Shown here: piece after piece, positions 44,930-55,631 of the stretch
How positions within the stretch are numbered: position 1 is the stretch's first letter
Layout of the letters: each line of letters opens with the position of its first letter
From: Platanthera guangdongensis
Lineage: Eukaryota > Streptophyta > Magnoliopsida > Asparagales > Orchidaceae
Assembly: GCA_039583875.1 (NCBI GenBank)
Contig: CM077151.1
Coordinates: 116,144,609 to 116,208,608, forward strand
Length of the DNA: 64,000 bases
Direction: 5' to 3'
Notes under the pieces: generated by a model
What the model saw: only the letters and a program-made list of their open reading frames with translations
Database searches by the model: none
Told to the model about the DNA's origin: nothing
Program-made: the position numbers and the translations under genes

Positions 44930-45780
44930 ATGAGTGGTGCTGGGCAGTCTGAGCCCCAACGGTCTGCTGAGAGTGCGGCACCAGCTGAGGCGTCTACACC
45001 TCCCTCGATGGAGACCATATGTCTGGTTACCGAAATGGTACTCGTAGTGTTACATTCACAGCCTACTGGGAAGGCAAGTCCTGCAGGTGTGCCAGTACGG
45101 CTTGGTGCAAGGCAAGAGCGTGTTGAAACTTTGGTTGATGAGCAAGCAGCTGACAAGCAATTGAAGCGGTTTATGGAGTTTCATCCACCTACTTTGGAGG
45201 GGCGAATTCCCCAACGCAGGCTGAAGATTAGCTCGCAAGAGTGAAGAGGATCCTGACAGCAATCAAGTCAGCGGAGGCGCAAAAAGTGACCTTAGCCACT
45301 TTTCTACTGGAAAGAGAAGTGATGCTTTGGTGGGATGAAGTGGAATTGCATTACTTGGTACGTCGAGGTTTAGAGGAGATATCGATCGAAGAATTTTCAT
45401 GACTATTTCTGGCCAAGTATTTGCCTATGTCGCAGCAAATTGCCATGGAGAATGAGTTTCAACGTCTGGTGCAGGGTGAGAGCAATGTTGATACGTACCT
45501 GCATGAGTTTACTAGGCTGAGGCGCTTTGCGGGGTCTACTTTCGCTAAGGAGGCGCGGAAGATGAAGAGATTTTATGAGGGACTGCGTGATGAGCTGAGG
45601 TTGGCACTCCCGAGTTCGGTGAACCAAAGCTTCCAATCGTTAGTAGATACAGCTCGGGTGCTGGAGAAAGATTTGAAACGGGTGCAAGATAAGAAGAACT
45701 TGGCGGCGGACAATCCTGAATTCAAAGTTCCACAGTCAGAACAATCAGAGTTTAGAAGACGAGACAAGAAAAGGTTCAGG
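44930..45780 (+). pseudogene. gag: gag pseudogene of element B, cut by element C
   Basis: ATG at 44930 opens a Tekay-type gag (MSGAGQSEPQ). A frameshift near 45196 is followed by two nonsense codons (near 45215 and 45400, where element C has Trp and Gly). The capsid part is still readable: VTLATFLLEREVMLWWDEVE, then NEFQRLVQGESNVDTYLHEF and MKRFYEGLRDELRLAL. The frame ends at 45780, where element C begins, so the zinc knuckle and pol of B lie beyond the window. The product would be non-functional. Confidence 0.85.
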
Positions 45781-48086
45781 TGTAACGCCCCGAAACTCAA
45801 AGGAGCAAATGGGGGACGTTTTGGGCCAGTTTAGGTTCTGGCAGCAGGCACACGGCCTGGGACACGGGCATGTCCCAGGGCGTGTCAAGCCGTGTCGACA
45901 CTTAGCCGCGAAGTCGTCGAGTTTGACTCGACGATTCGTCGATAGGGGGCACACGGCCTGCGACACGGGCGTGTCGCAGGGCATGTCGACCCGTGTCGAC
46001 ACTTAGCCGTGAGTCGTCAAGTTGTACTCGACGATTCGTCGAGAATGGGCACACGGCCTACGACACGGGCGTGTCGCAGGGCGTGTCGACTCGTGTCGAC
46101 GATCGCCCCGGGGAGTCGTCGAGATTCACTCGACGATCGTCGAGACAAGGCACACGGCCTAGGACACGGGCGTGTCCAAGGCCGTGTCATCAAGTCGTCG
46201 ATCTTCCCTCGACGAAATGTCCCGTGTACATGGCCTGGGGTCCAGGCGTGTCAAGGTGACACGGGTAAGGACACGGGCGTGTCCTAGAACCCGTGCAGTG
46301 CTCGGGTTGAAAATGGGGAAAAATCATGGGGTACACGGCCGGCTACACGGCCGTGTGAAGTGGAACACGAGCGTGTCAGCTCGAACACGGGCGTGTTCGA
46401 TACCCGTGTGAGGTTCCAGGAGATTCGATTTTGACGGCGAATGCGGCACACGGCCCTGGACACGGGCGTGTGCCAGGTCGTGTTCGGTCCAGATTGGGCA
46501 TTTCAGCCCCGAATCAAAGCCGTTCGTTTCCTTGTTTTGAGATCCAACGGTTGGGGGATGTTCCTGAAGGGATATACCCGTGGGTTGACTTAGAAATCCA
46601 TCACTTTTCTTCACTTGTTCTCTTTCTAAGTCCTTGGAGAGAGAGAAGAGCTAAGGGAAGAATAAGGAGCTAGATCCGCCATTGGAGGAGCTTCGGAGCT
46701 CCGAATCGCAAGCCGACTCCGGATCCACGGAGGCAACGCTAGTGCGGTGATTTCTATCCGATTACTTTTCGATGGCGCCAAAGAGGAACTCAAGGGTAAC
46801 GATCCTCATCTTGAGCACGAATAGCTCTCTTTCCTAGCATAGGAAGCCCGCTCTCGCGAGTTTGCGGAGAGTTGGAGGCGTTCCTTCGGGTAGATATGTA
46901 AAGTCCCCGTTGTTTAGAGTCCGTATGCGAGAACGGACGTAGGCATGATGTGTGAAGCCTACCCGGACATGTTAGTCTGGATCGGTGATGTTGCATTGCT
47001 TAAGGCCGGAGAAGACTCCGTGATATTGGTTGTTTTTCGGGTTTTCTACGCGGTAGATTGCAGCAGGGAGCCTTGGGGACTAACCCAAAGGTGCACCCGG
47101 AAAACTGGGCGGATACGAGATCTTGCCAACTTGGTGGCTTGAGAGCCAACTTGAACATAACGGGGTTATGTGACTTGTGATGGAAATGGGACTTGGTGGA
47201 AGTTTGACCCGCGCAAATGGCTTAAATTGCCGTTGCGATGTGAGCACGGGTTAGATGGAACTGTACCTGTTCTATGTCGTTCGGTTAAAGAGACCTAAAG
47301 GCACGTGGCACTTACCGTTGGCATAGAGTAGGGTCTTCGGCGGTCAATGGCTTTAAATTGTCGTGACCCAGGCCAGGAAGACAAATTGCTCATAGGTTTG
47401 GCCGTCTAAGTGGCGGTGGTGAGTACGGAATGTTAATGGCTTTAATTGACGTGACATCGACCGGTTCACTGAGAATGTGCCCTGAGTGCACGGGGCGTGT
47501 GGCCGTACGAGCCAACGTCTGTGATGACATGACTATGGTTATTTATATGGCTCGCTTATGCTAATGAAATGCAGGGAAGGAGCATCGCCGCCCCGAGTTG
47601 GGGGCGGGATCGTTATAATTTGGTCAGCATTGCTGACCGTTGCCTTGTTTTGCCACCGTGCGGTGGTTTGTTGCTTGCAGGTGCAGCTGGACCAAGCGGT
47701 CAATAGCGGGCTAAAGCCCTTTTTGCGAAGCCGGCCCTCGAAGGCCCAAATGGAAATGTTTATTGCTTTATTCATGTATGACCGGCCTGCGTGCCGTGGT
47801 TTGTAAAACATGTAATATTCAAGTGAAACATTTTGTAAGGCCTTAAGGCTTGTTTTGAGTATTTTGTAATAACATTCCTGTTTTGTACTAGTGGACATTC
47901 GTGCTTTAATGCTGGGTTATTTGTTTACAACTTTTATAAACTGCTTCCGCTAGAATGCTCTGTATAGGACGTTGAGATTGGTTGGATGGTTTCCATAAGT
48001 AACCACCCGGTCTGTCTGTGGTATATGGCGTCGGGCCCCGGCCGGACCTACTGCTATATGCTATGTGACGGATAGGGGGTGTTACA
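45781..48086 (+). repeat. 5' LTR of element C
   Basis: 2306 bp from TGTAACGCCCC to GGTGTTACA. It has a palindrome array at about 45845-46485, a weak TATA-like GATATACCC at 46571-46579 and a long transcribed part. Its first 250 bp match the 3' LTR fragment with about five changes, mostly transitions. Confidence 0.9.
45845..46485 (+). repeat. Mixed palindrome array in the C LTR
   Basis: Alternates GACACG-GG-CGTGTC palindromes (for example 45957-45980, arms CCTGCGACACG/CGTGTCGCAGG) with CTCGACGA-T-TCGTCGAG palindromes and GTGTCGACAC words. It thus joins motif types seen separately in elements B/H, E/H and the copia elements. Confidence 0.88.
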
Positions 48087-48089
48087 ATT

Positions 48090-48100
48090 TGTTATCAGAC
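48090..48100 (+). other. Mutated primer-binding site of element C
   Basis: TGTTATCAGAC stands where TGGTATCAGAG is expected. Two changes may weaken tRNA-Met priming. Confidence 0.7.
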
Positions 48101-48125
48101 TACTGGTTTTGGTCGGGCTTAAAGT

Positions 48126-48143
48126 GAATTCGTGGGCGAATTC
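48126..48143. other. Hairpin GAATTCG-TGGG-CGAATTC near the primer site
   Basis: A perfect 7-bp stem with loop TGGG, followed by a purine tract. A sister hairpin with a different but still perfect stem lies at 52938-52955. Confidence 0.8.
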
Positions 48144-48308
48144 TTTTTAAGGGGTGGTGAGCACATTGTGTGCGTCATCGTTATAATGGTAATAAGAACC
48201 CATGAATGTCCACTTAGGAATGAAAATACTCGTGTTTGAGGAACCTGCGTGTTCCTATAATTGCTGTTTGCAATTTATTTGGTCGCTTAACGGTGTTTTG
48301 TACCACTA

Positions 48309-49454
48309 TAGGTGACCAGATGTGGTGTTGGGCCGTCAGAACGCCGAGTTTCTGAGGCTAGTAGTGCACCGGATGTTGCTCCTGCAACACCTCTGTCGGC
48401 TGAAATATACGATTGGTGGCTGAAGCGGTGTTGGCCGTGATTAATGCGCAGCCTGGAAGGCAAGCGCAGCAGCCCGCTCCCGTGATGGAGCAAGAGCCTC
48501 TGCAAGTGGCTGAGCCGAGGAGGGTGGAGCAAGTGGTTGTAGAACCGGTAGTGCCAAGGAGGGCAACTGAGAGGCAGCTAAAGCATGTAATGAGCTTTAA
48601 CCCTCCGTTATACTCGGGGTTGGGAACCCCATCTCAGGCTGAAGACTGGCTCTCCAGGGTGAAGAGAGTCATGACGGCGATGGAGACGGAGGAGTGGCAA
48701 ATGACCACCATCGCTACGTTCCTGCTAGACGGTGAAGCGAGGATGTGGTGGGAAGGATTGGAGCTGCATCATTTGAGAGGTAGACAACTGATAGACGTTC
48801 CGATGGAAGAGTTCTCGGGATTGTTCTTAGCAAGATACCTCCCTTCTACTCAGAGGATTTCGATGGAAAATGAATTTCTGAGGTTGGTTCAGGGTGAGAG
48901 GAGCATGGATGAATATCTCCACGAGTTTACTTGTCTGAGTCGTTATGCTAGCTCCACCATCATGGATGAGGAGCGCAAGACTAATCGTTTCTATGAAGGA
49001 TTGAGAGATGAGTTGAGACTACTACTGTCGGGGCCGATGACGCAGGGTTTCTTAACCTTGGTCAATACTGCCCGGTCCTTGGAGAAGGACATGAAGAATT
49101 TACAAGCGAAGAAAAGCTTGGGTGAGAAGAAATCTGAGTTCAGAGTGCCGAGTACTTCAAAGTCCGGCTATCGGAGGGCTTTCAAGAAGCATAGGACTTC
49201 GGGTCCAGCTCCTTTTGGCGCTTCTGGGGCGACTACGAGTCGGACCCCGGGCGCGTGCTTTACATGTGGAAAGACGGGGCATTTCGCCCGTGATTGTTGG
49301 AGCGGATGTCCTAAGTCCGAGAGGAGGCCGGGAGCTACTTATGAAGAGAAGGGAAAGGCGGTGGAGTCGACCGCATCCCATTATGCTCCGGCCCAACCAA
49401 GGGTCTACAATCTTGGGCAACAGGAGGCTATTAAACAAGCTGATGTGGTGACAG
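48309..49454 (+). pseudogene. gag: gag of element C, 5' end damaged, zinc knuckle intact
   Basis: By alignment with element B the start ATG region (about 48309-48315) has lost bases. Two readable pieces follow, with a frameshift near 48410. From 48413 the frame is open to 49465: TTG begins it, so no genuine start remains there. It shows the capsid part (ATFLLDGEARMWWEGLE, RFYEGLRDELRLLL) and a perfect CCHC knuckle CFTCGKTGHFARDC. It ends ADVVTG, where a canonical 5' splice site lies at 49454/49455. Apart from the front it is well preserved. Confidence 0.82.
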
Positions 49455-49530
49455 GTACGATTTAATTTATAGCAAGTCAATTTCTTTAAATACTTGTTAT
49501 GCACATGTTACCTTACCACTACTTGTTTAG
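49455..49530 (+). other. Putative 76-bp spliceosomal intron between gag and protease
   Basis: Donor ACAG/GTACGA and acceptor TTGTTTAG/GATTTG enclose an AT-rich 76-bp stretch with in-frame stops. Joining the flanks keeps one frame and yields the family-typical gag-protease transition leading to [11 protein letters not shown]. No other frame reads through. Inferred from sequence only. Confidence 0.6.
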
Positions 49531-52500
49531 GATTTGTATTGATTTGTGAAAATCCGGCACGAGCACTCTTCGATACGGGAGCTTCACACTCCTTCTTATC
49601 CGAAGGATTTATATCACGTATCGGAGTCCCTTCTTCGATGGCGAAGGATAAGTTGGATGTGTTGTTGCCCAATGGGTGTTCGATGCGAGCGGATAGGATC
49701 TGCGATGTTAAGACTCGTATTGGGGAGCAGGAGTTCGACCTGCGGGCGTCTTTACTTCCATTAGTGGAGTTCGACGTCATATTTGACATGGACTGGCTCT
49801 CGGAGCAGCAGGCCCATATAGATTGCGGTAGCAAGGAAGTTAAGCTGGGAGCGAGTCGTGAGATGACTTTTACGGGCTTAAAGGGGTCGAGCAAGACGTT
49901 GATGTCTGCTCTTCAGGTGGTGAAGGCGGTTCGTGCTGGAGCAGAACTGTTCTTTACACTAGTGGAGGTTGCAAAGCCGAAGCCCGCATTGGATTGTATT
50001 TCAGTGGTATCGGAATACCCTGATGTGTTCCCCGCAGATCTTCCTGGAGCCCCGCCTCAACGGGAGATAGATTTTACGATCGAGCTAGTGCCAGGTGCAA
50101 AGCCTGTGTCACGATCTCCGTATCGGCTAGCGCCTAAGGAAATGGCGGAGCTGAAAGTTCAACTGCAAGAGTTGTTGGAGCAAGGGTATGTGCGCCCGAG
50201 TTCTTCGCCTTGGAGCGCCCCGGTCCTCTTTGTTAAGAAGAAGGACGGAAGCTTGAGGCTATGTATTGATTATCGGGAGCTAAACAAGCTAACTGAGAAG
50301 AACAAGTACCCGATCCCTCGGATTGATGATCTCTTCGATCAGTTAGTCGGGTAGACGGTGTACACAAAGTTAGATCTCAAGGCTGGGTACTATCAGCTGT
50401 GTATAAGGGAGAGTGATATCCCGAAGACAGCGTTTAGTACGAGATACGGGCACTATGAGTTTACGGTCATGCCGTTTGGGCTGACTAATGCGCCGTCAGT
50501 ATTCATGGATTTGATGAACAGGACGTTCAGGGAGTACTTGGACCATTTCGTGATCGTCTTCATCGACGATATTTTGGTGTACTCGCAAAGTGAGGAAGAT
50601 CACTTCAAGCATCTTCATTTGGTGTTGGATACGCTAAGGAGAAATCAGTTGTATGCCAAGTTCTCGAAGTGCGAGTTTTGGCTATCCTCAGTAGCGTTCC
50701 TCGGTCATATAGTGAGTGGAGAGGGTATTGCTGTGGATCCGGCGAAGATTGTTGCGATACGGGAGTGGCCTGAGCTTGCTACGGTAGCAGAAGTCCGGAG
50801 CTTTTTGGGGCTTGCCGGCTATTATAGGCGCTTCGTAGAGAACTTCTCGCGGATAGCGTTACCTCTCACTACTTTGACGAGGAAGGAGTATAAGTTCGTT
50901 TGGACGCCGGAGTGCGCGCGAGCTTTTGAGGAATTGAAGTGTCGGTTGACCACAGCGCCTGTGTTGAGTTCGTCATGTGGGACCGAAGGCTATGAGATAT
51001 ATAGCGATGCTTCGGGCAGCGGTTTGGGTTGCGTGCTACTGCAGCACGGAAGTGTGATAGCTTATGGCTCGAGACAGCTAAAAGTGCACGAGAGGAATTA
51101 TCCGGTCCATGAATTGGAGTTAGCGGCCGTGATTTTTGCCTTGAAGCTGTGGAGACACTATTTGTACGGTGTGAAGATTGATATCTACACCGATCACAAG
51201 AGCCTAAAGTATCTAATTGATCAGAAGGATCTGAATATGCGGCAGCGTAGGTGGATGGAGTTCCTGGGGGACTATACATTCAAGATCCACTACGTGCCTG
51301 GCAAAGGGAATGCGGTTGCGGACGCGTTGAGTCGCCGAGCCTCAGCTCAAGCCAATTGGCTATCGGTGCACGATGAGCGGTTGGTGCGGGAGTTGGAGGC
51401 GTTGGAGATTGTTTGTGTGGACAAACAATCAAGTGCTGAAGCAGTTCTGAATTAGACTGAAGTCCAATATGACCTGGCTGAGCGGATTCGGCAGGCTTTG
51501 GATATGAATGCTCATATGAAGCAGTTCATGATAGAGGCTCTGGATGGGTCAAATTCCCAATTCGTCGTGGAGGACAGATTGCTTTGGAAAGACGGTCGAT
51601 TGTGCGTCCCAAGTGTGGGCAATTTACGGGTGGAGTTGTTGTACGAGGCACACCATACCAAGTACTCGATTCACCCGGGGAGCACAAAGATGTACCGTGA
51701 TGTGAAGAAACTGTTTTGGTGGCCGGGTTTAAAGAAGGATGTGGCGCTATACGTGGCGAAGTGCCAAACTTGCACCTTGGTAAAGGCGGAGTGCCAAAAG
51801 CTGGGAGGATTTCTTAAGTCCTTACCTATTCCGGAGTGGAAATTCGACGACATCTCTATGGACTTTGTGCACGGTTTGCCAAGGTCGCAAAATGGAAACG
51901 ACGCCATTTGGGTGGTTGTTGATCAATTAACGAAGGTGTCGCATTTTATTCCGCATAGGAAGGATGATCCGGTGGAGAAGCTGGCAAAGCTTTATGTGGA
52001 TAACATAGTACGTCTTCATGGTGTGCCCCGCAGCATCGTGAGTGACCGAGATGGGCGGTTCACGTCCAATGATTGGAGGCTGGTGCAGCAAATGTTGGGA
52101 ACAAAGCTGAAGTTTAGCACAGCCTTCCATCCACAAACGGATGGGCAGACCGAGAGGGTTAATAGAACCATGGAAGACATGCTTCGCATGTGTGTCTTGG
52201 ATTTCGGAAAGCAATGGGAAGACCACCTTTATTTGGTGGAGTTCGCATACAATAACAACTACCAAGCAAGTATTCAGATGGCACCTTTCGAGGCCCTATA
52301 TGGTAGAAGATGTCGCACGCCGTTGTCTTGGATAGAAACGGGTGAGTCAAAGTTGTATAAGCGATCGGAAGTAGAGGGTGCTACTTCTTTGGTGAGAACC
52401 ATTCGGGAGAGGTTGCTTATCGCTCAGGACCGACAAGCAAAGTACTATAATGCCAAGCACAGGAACGTGGAGTTCGCTGTGGGCGATTATGTATACTTGA

Positions 52501-52937
52501 AGATCAAGCCGTTCAAGGGTGTCTCGCGGGTGCGGCGATTGAAAAAGCTAAGCCCAAGATACCTTGGACCATTTGAGGTTCTGGAGCGAGTTGGGGAAGC
52601 GGCCTATCGGCTGAAGCTTTCAGTGGAGCTAAGTGGTTTACATGATGTATTCCATATTTCGGTGCTTCGAAAGGCGGTGCAAGAGCCTACGCAAGTGATC
52701 GCGGTCGATCAAGTGCCGGTGGATAGTGGGCTAACGACAAAGGTCAAGCCCGTGCAGATTGAGGACTCGGAGGTCAAGCGGCTACGCAATAAAGAGATCA
52801 GGATTGTCAAAGTCCGGTGGGACAATTGCGGTCGTGAGGAGCTCTCTTGGGAGAGAGAGCAGACTATGCTTGACGCATATCCGGAGTTGTTCCGCTCAGG
52901 TACAAATTTTGGTTTTGTACATGTCTTTCCTTTATGT

Positions 52938-52955
52938 AATTTCGTGGGCGAAATT
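52938..52955. other. Hairpin AATTTCG-TGGG-CGAAATT near the polypurine tract
   Basis: A perfect 7-bp stem with the same loop as the hairpin at 48126-48143 but different stem bases. It lies inside the end of the pol frame, just before the polypurine tract. Confidence 0.8.
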
Positions 52956-52957
52956 CT

Positions 52958-52973
52958 TTTAAGAGGGGAGAGT
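52958..52973 (+). other. Polypurine tract of element C
   Basis: The tract tttaagaggggagagt directly precedes the 3' LTR start TGTAACGCC. Confidence 0.85.
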
Positions 52974-53226
52974 TGTAACGCCCCGAAACTCAAAGGAGCA
53001 AAAGGGGGACGTTTTGGGCCAGTTTAGGTTCTGGCAGCAGGCACACGGCCTGGGACACGGGCGTGTCCCAGGGCGTGTCAAGCCGTGTCGACACTTAGCC
53101 GCGAAGTCGTCGAGTTTGACTCGACGATTCGTCGAGAGGGGGCACACGGCCTGCGACACGGGCGTGTCGCAGGGCGTGTCGACCCGTGTCGACACTTAGC
53201 CGTGAGTCGTCGAGTTGTACTCGACG
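52974..53226 (+). repeat. 3' LTR of element C (first 253 bp)
   Basis: Matches 45781 onward up to gtactcgacg, where copia B begins. The last five bases CGACG are the expected target duplication of copia B. Confidence 0.9.
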
Positions 53227-54111
53227 TGAAAGATATGGTACCTAAACACCTAGAGGGGGGGGGGGTGAATAGGTGACCTAAACCTTTTTGAAACTTTGTT
53301 GGCAGCTCAACAGTTATTTCACAGAATTCTACAGTTAACAGCAATCACAGCATATAAACAGTTAATCCACAGCACAGCACAGCACAGCAGACACACTAAT
53401 TTATAGTGGTTCCTCAATCTTTGGGTACATCCACTTTCCCCCTTCGCCTATCTAGCAGTGTACTAGATTCGGCCAATCTTCTCCACTATCTCAGAACCCA
53501 ACTAGGTTCCTACACCTCAGGCCCAAAGCCTTACACTCAGCCACCAAGGCCTACACTCAGCCACCCAGGCCTACACTCAGCCAATTAAGGCCTACACTCA
53601 GAGTTCTTCAACTCCTACACTCAGGCAACCAAGCCCTACCCTCAGCCTTTATAATATAGGCTTACAATTCTCTCAGATCCAATGGATCCTACAAGTTAAA
53701 ATAGAAATACAATAGCTAACTCTACAACTCAGAAAATAAGAGAGAAGTTGAGAGTTTCTTGAAGAGTTCTTGGAAGAACTCAGTTAGATCCAAACTGACT
53801 TAGCTTCCTTCAAAGCTTCTTGAGTTAGAACTGAATTAGTCTGAATCTTCTGCAGTTGATCCTTGACCTCTGCTTCTTGAGATCCAGATGATTCTGAATC
53901 CTTCTTCTCAGCCTTAGTTCCAAAGACTGAATTCTTGATTGGAGCTCTCTCTCTCCAACTTCTTAGATCTGCAGTTGGACTGCCAGATCTTCTTGTGTTG
54001 ATCCTCTGTGTATCACTTTTCTGATGATCTGATCAACCACTTTAAGTATTCTTGACAACTACTTGTAACAACAACAATCAATCAAAAATTAGTTTCTGTA
54101 AACTATGGGTG

Positions 54112-54121
54112 CCTATTTATA
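54112..54121 (-). promoter_or_regulatory. TATA box of the copia B LTR
   Basis: TATAAATAGG on the minus strand downstream of the array, as in copia A. Confidence 0.7.
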
Positions 54122-54255
54122 GGCTTCCTTCATGGTAACCGGCTGGTCCGGTTCATAACAGACTTCTGATTTCTCTGACAGTTGCTGTAGACCGGCTGGA
54201 TCGGCAGCTGTCATGTCAACCAGTCACTTCTTGAAATTCTCTAACTGTCAGATAG

Positions 54256-55195
54256 TGTCGAGACTTTCTGTTCTTAAGTGTCGACACTTATAGACCAAGT
54301 GTCGACACATGTTGTGTAAGTGTCGACACAAGTCTACAAGGTGTCGACACAATTCCTTGTATGTCTCGACACAGATACTTCTTCAAGTGTCGACACTGAA
54401 ATTAAGTGTCGACACAAGTACTTGATCTTCATTCTTTAACTGTATTCTTCTAAGTGTCGACACATCTCCTTTGTGTCGACACATCTTCATGTGTTGAAAC
54501 TGTCAAGTGTCGACACTACTTCTTGGTGTCGACACAAGTCTTCAATTTTATTTCTTCAGCTGAGTGTCGACACATTCCCTTAGTGTCGACACTTGTACTT
54601 AGAATATTTTGTAAACTTTTCTGTTCTTTGCTAAGTGTCGACACAGCTCCTTGTGTCGACACTTTCTTCAAGTGTAGACTCTTTAACTAAGTGTCGACAC
54701 ATTGTGCTGGGTGTCGACACTTTCTTCAAGTGTTGACTCTTCTGCCTAGTGTCGACACATTGTGTTGAGTGTCGACACTTGCTTCAATTACTGATTCTTC
54801 TGTTTGTGTGTCGACACATTGTGCTGAGTGTCGACACATTCTTCATATGTTGACTCTGCTGATTGAGTGTCGACACATTGTGTTGAGTGTCGACACTTGT
54901 CCTTAGTCTCTGCAGAATTTTGCTGAGTGTCGACACAACTCCAAGTGTCGACACTTTCTGATGTAGACTCAGCTCTTCTAGGTGTCGACACTTCTGCTAA
55001 GTGTCGACACAGCTTTTCTGCATACTTCTTCACTGAGTGTCGACACAGCTCCAAGTGTCGACACTTTCTGTCTGGTGTCGACTCTTCATCCCAGGTGTCG
55101 ACACAATGACTTCAAGTGTCGACACTGCTTGTCTGGGTGTCGACACAAGCTTTCTCAAGTGTCGACACTTTCCCTCTGGGTGTCGACACATGGAC
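54256..55195. repeat. GTGTCGACAC array in the copia B LTR
   Basis: About 30 copies, with module order partly different from copia A (some 60-bp units are gained or lost). This shows the array turns over by unit while the palindrome core is retained. Confidence 0.9.
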
Positions 55196-55350
55196 TTAGA
55201 AACTTTTAGCTTCAGTCTAGTGAATACCTATCCTGCACAAGTAACTCAAACAAACATCAAATACATTATGATGTATATCATTGAGTTAGGTGAGGCTTCT
55301 TCAAATCAGGTACATTTGACCAATGTACCCAACAATCTCCCCCTATTTGG

Positions 55351-55631
55351 AGAAGTCATAACCCTTAGTCAATGATATACACCATTCATAATTAAAAAAT
55401 TACAAAATGATGAAAAGCAGATTATAATCAACAGGGTTAACATGAACATGTAAAACTTCACACATATACATATTCAACATTCCAGAACAAATAAGAAACA
55501 AACACATTTCAGAACAATCATACTAAATTTATCACATATTGTTCTAACATTGTTCCTTATACATTTTCAATGTTGTACAAAATTGTTTTTCATTTAAAAG
55601 ATTACAACAAGCTTCAAGTTTAATTCCTAAT
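55351..55631 (-). other. Untranslated stretch between env-like ORF and polypurine tract of copia B
   Basis: AT-rich, no intact frame, similar to 33711-34000 of copia A. Nothing further seen. Confidence 0.5.

Larger units (their letters stand above)
49531..53027 (+). pseudogene. pol: Pol of element C: protease, RT, RNase H, integrase, chromodomain
   Basis: One frame with two nonsense codons, at 50352-50354 (Ser expected, as in element D) and 51453-51455 (Trp expected). Protease: [11 protein letters not shown] with the Asp codon at 49572. [20 protein letters not shown] and [10 protein letters not shown]. RNase [13 protein letters not shown] and [10 protein letters not shown]. Integrase: HHCC-type finger, then DFVHGLPRS, SDRDGRFTS and QTERVNRTMEDML (DDE). 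C-terminus: GPFEVLERVGEAAYRL, then the chromodomain IVKVRWDNCGREELSWE. Gypsy order plus chromodomain fits the Tekay lineage. The frame passes the polypurine tract and stops at 53027 inside the 3' LTR. Confidence 0.9.
53227..55334 (-). repeat. 3' LTR of copia B
   Basis: 2108 bp, ending TGAAAG at 53227 and starting TGTTGGGTAC at 55334 on the minus strand. It contains the GTGTCGACAC array (about 54256-55195) and a TATA box at 54112-54121. Confidence 0.92.
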
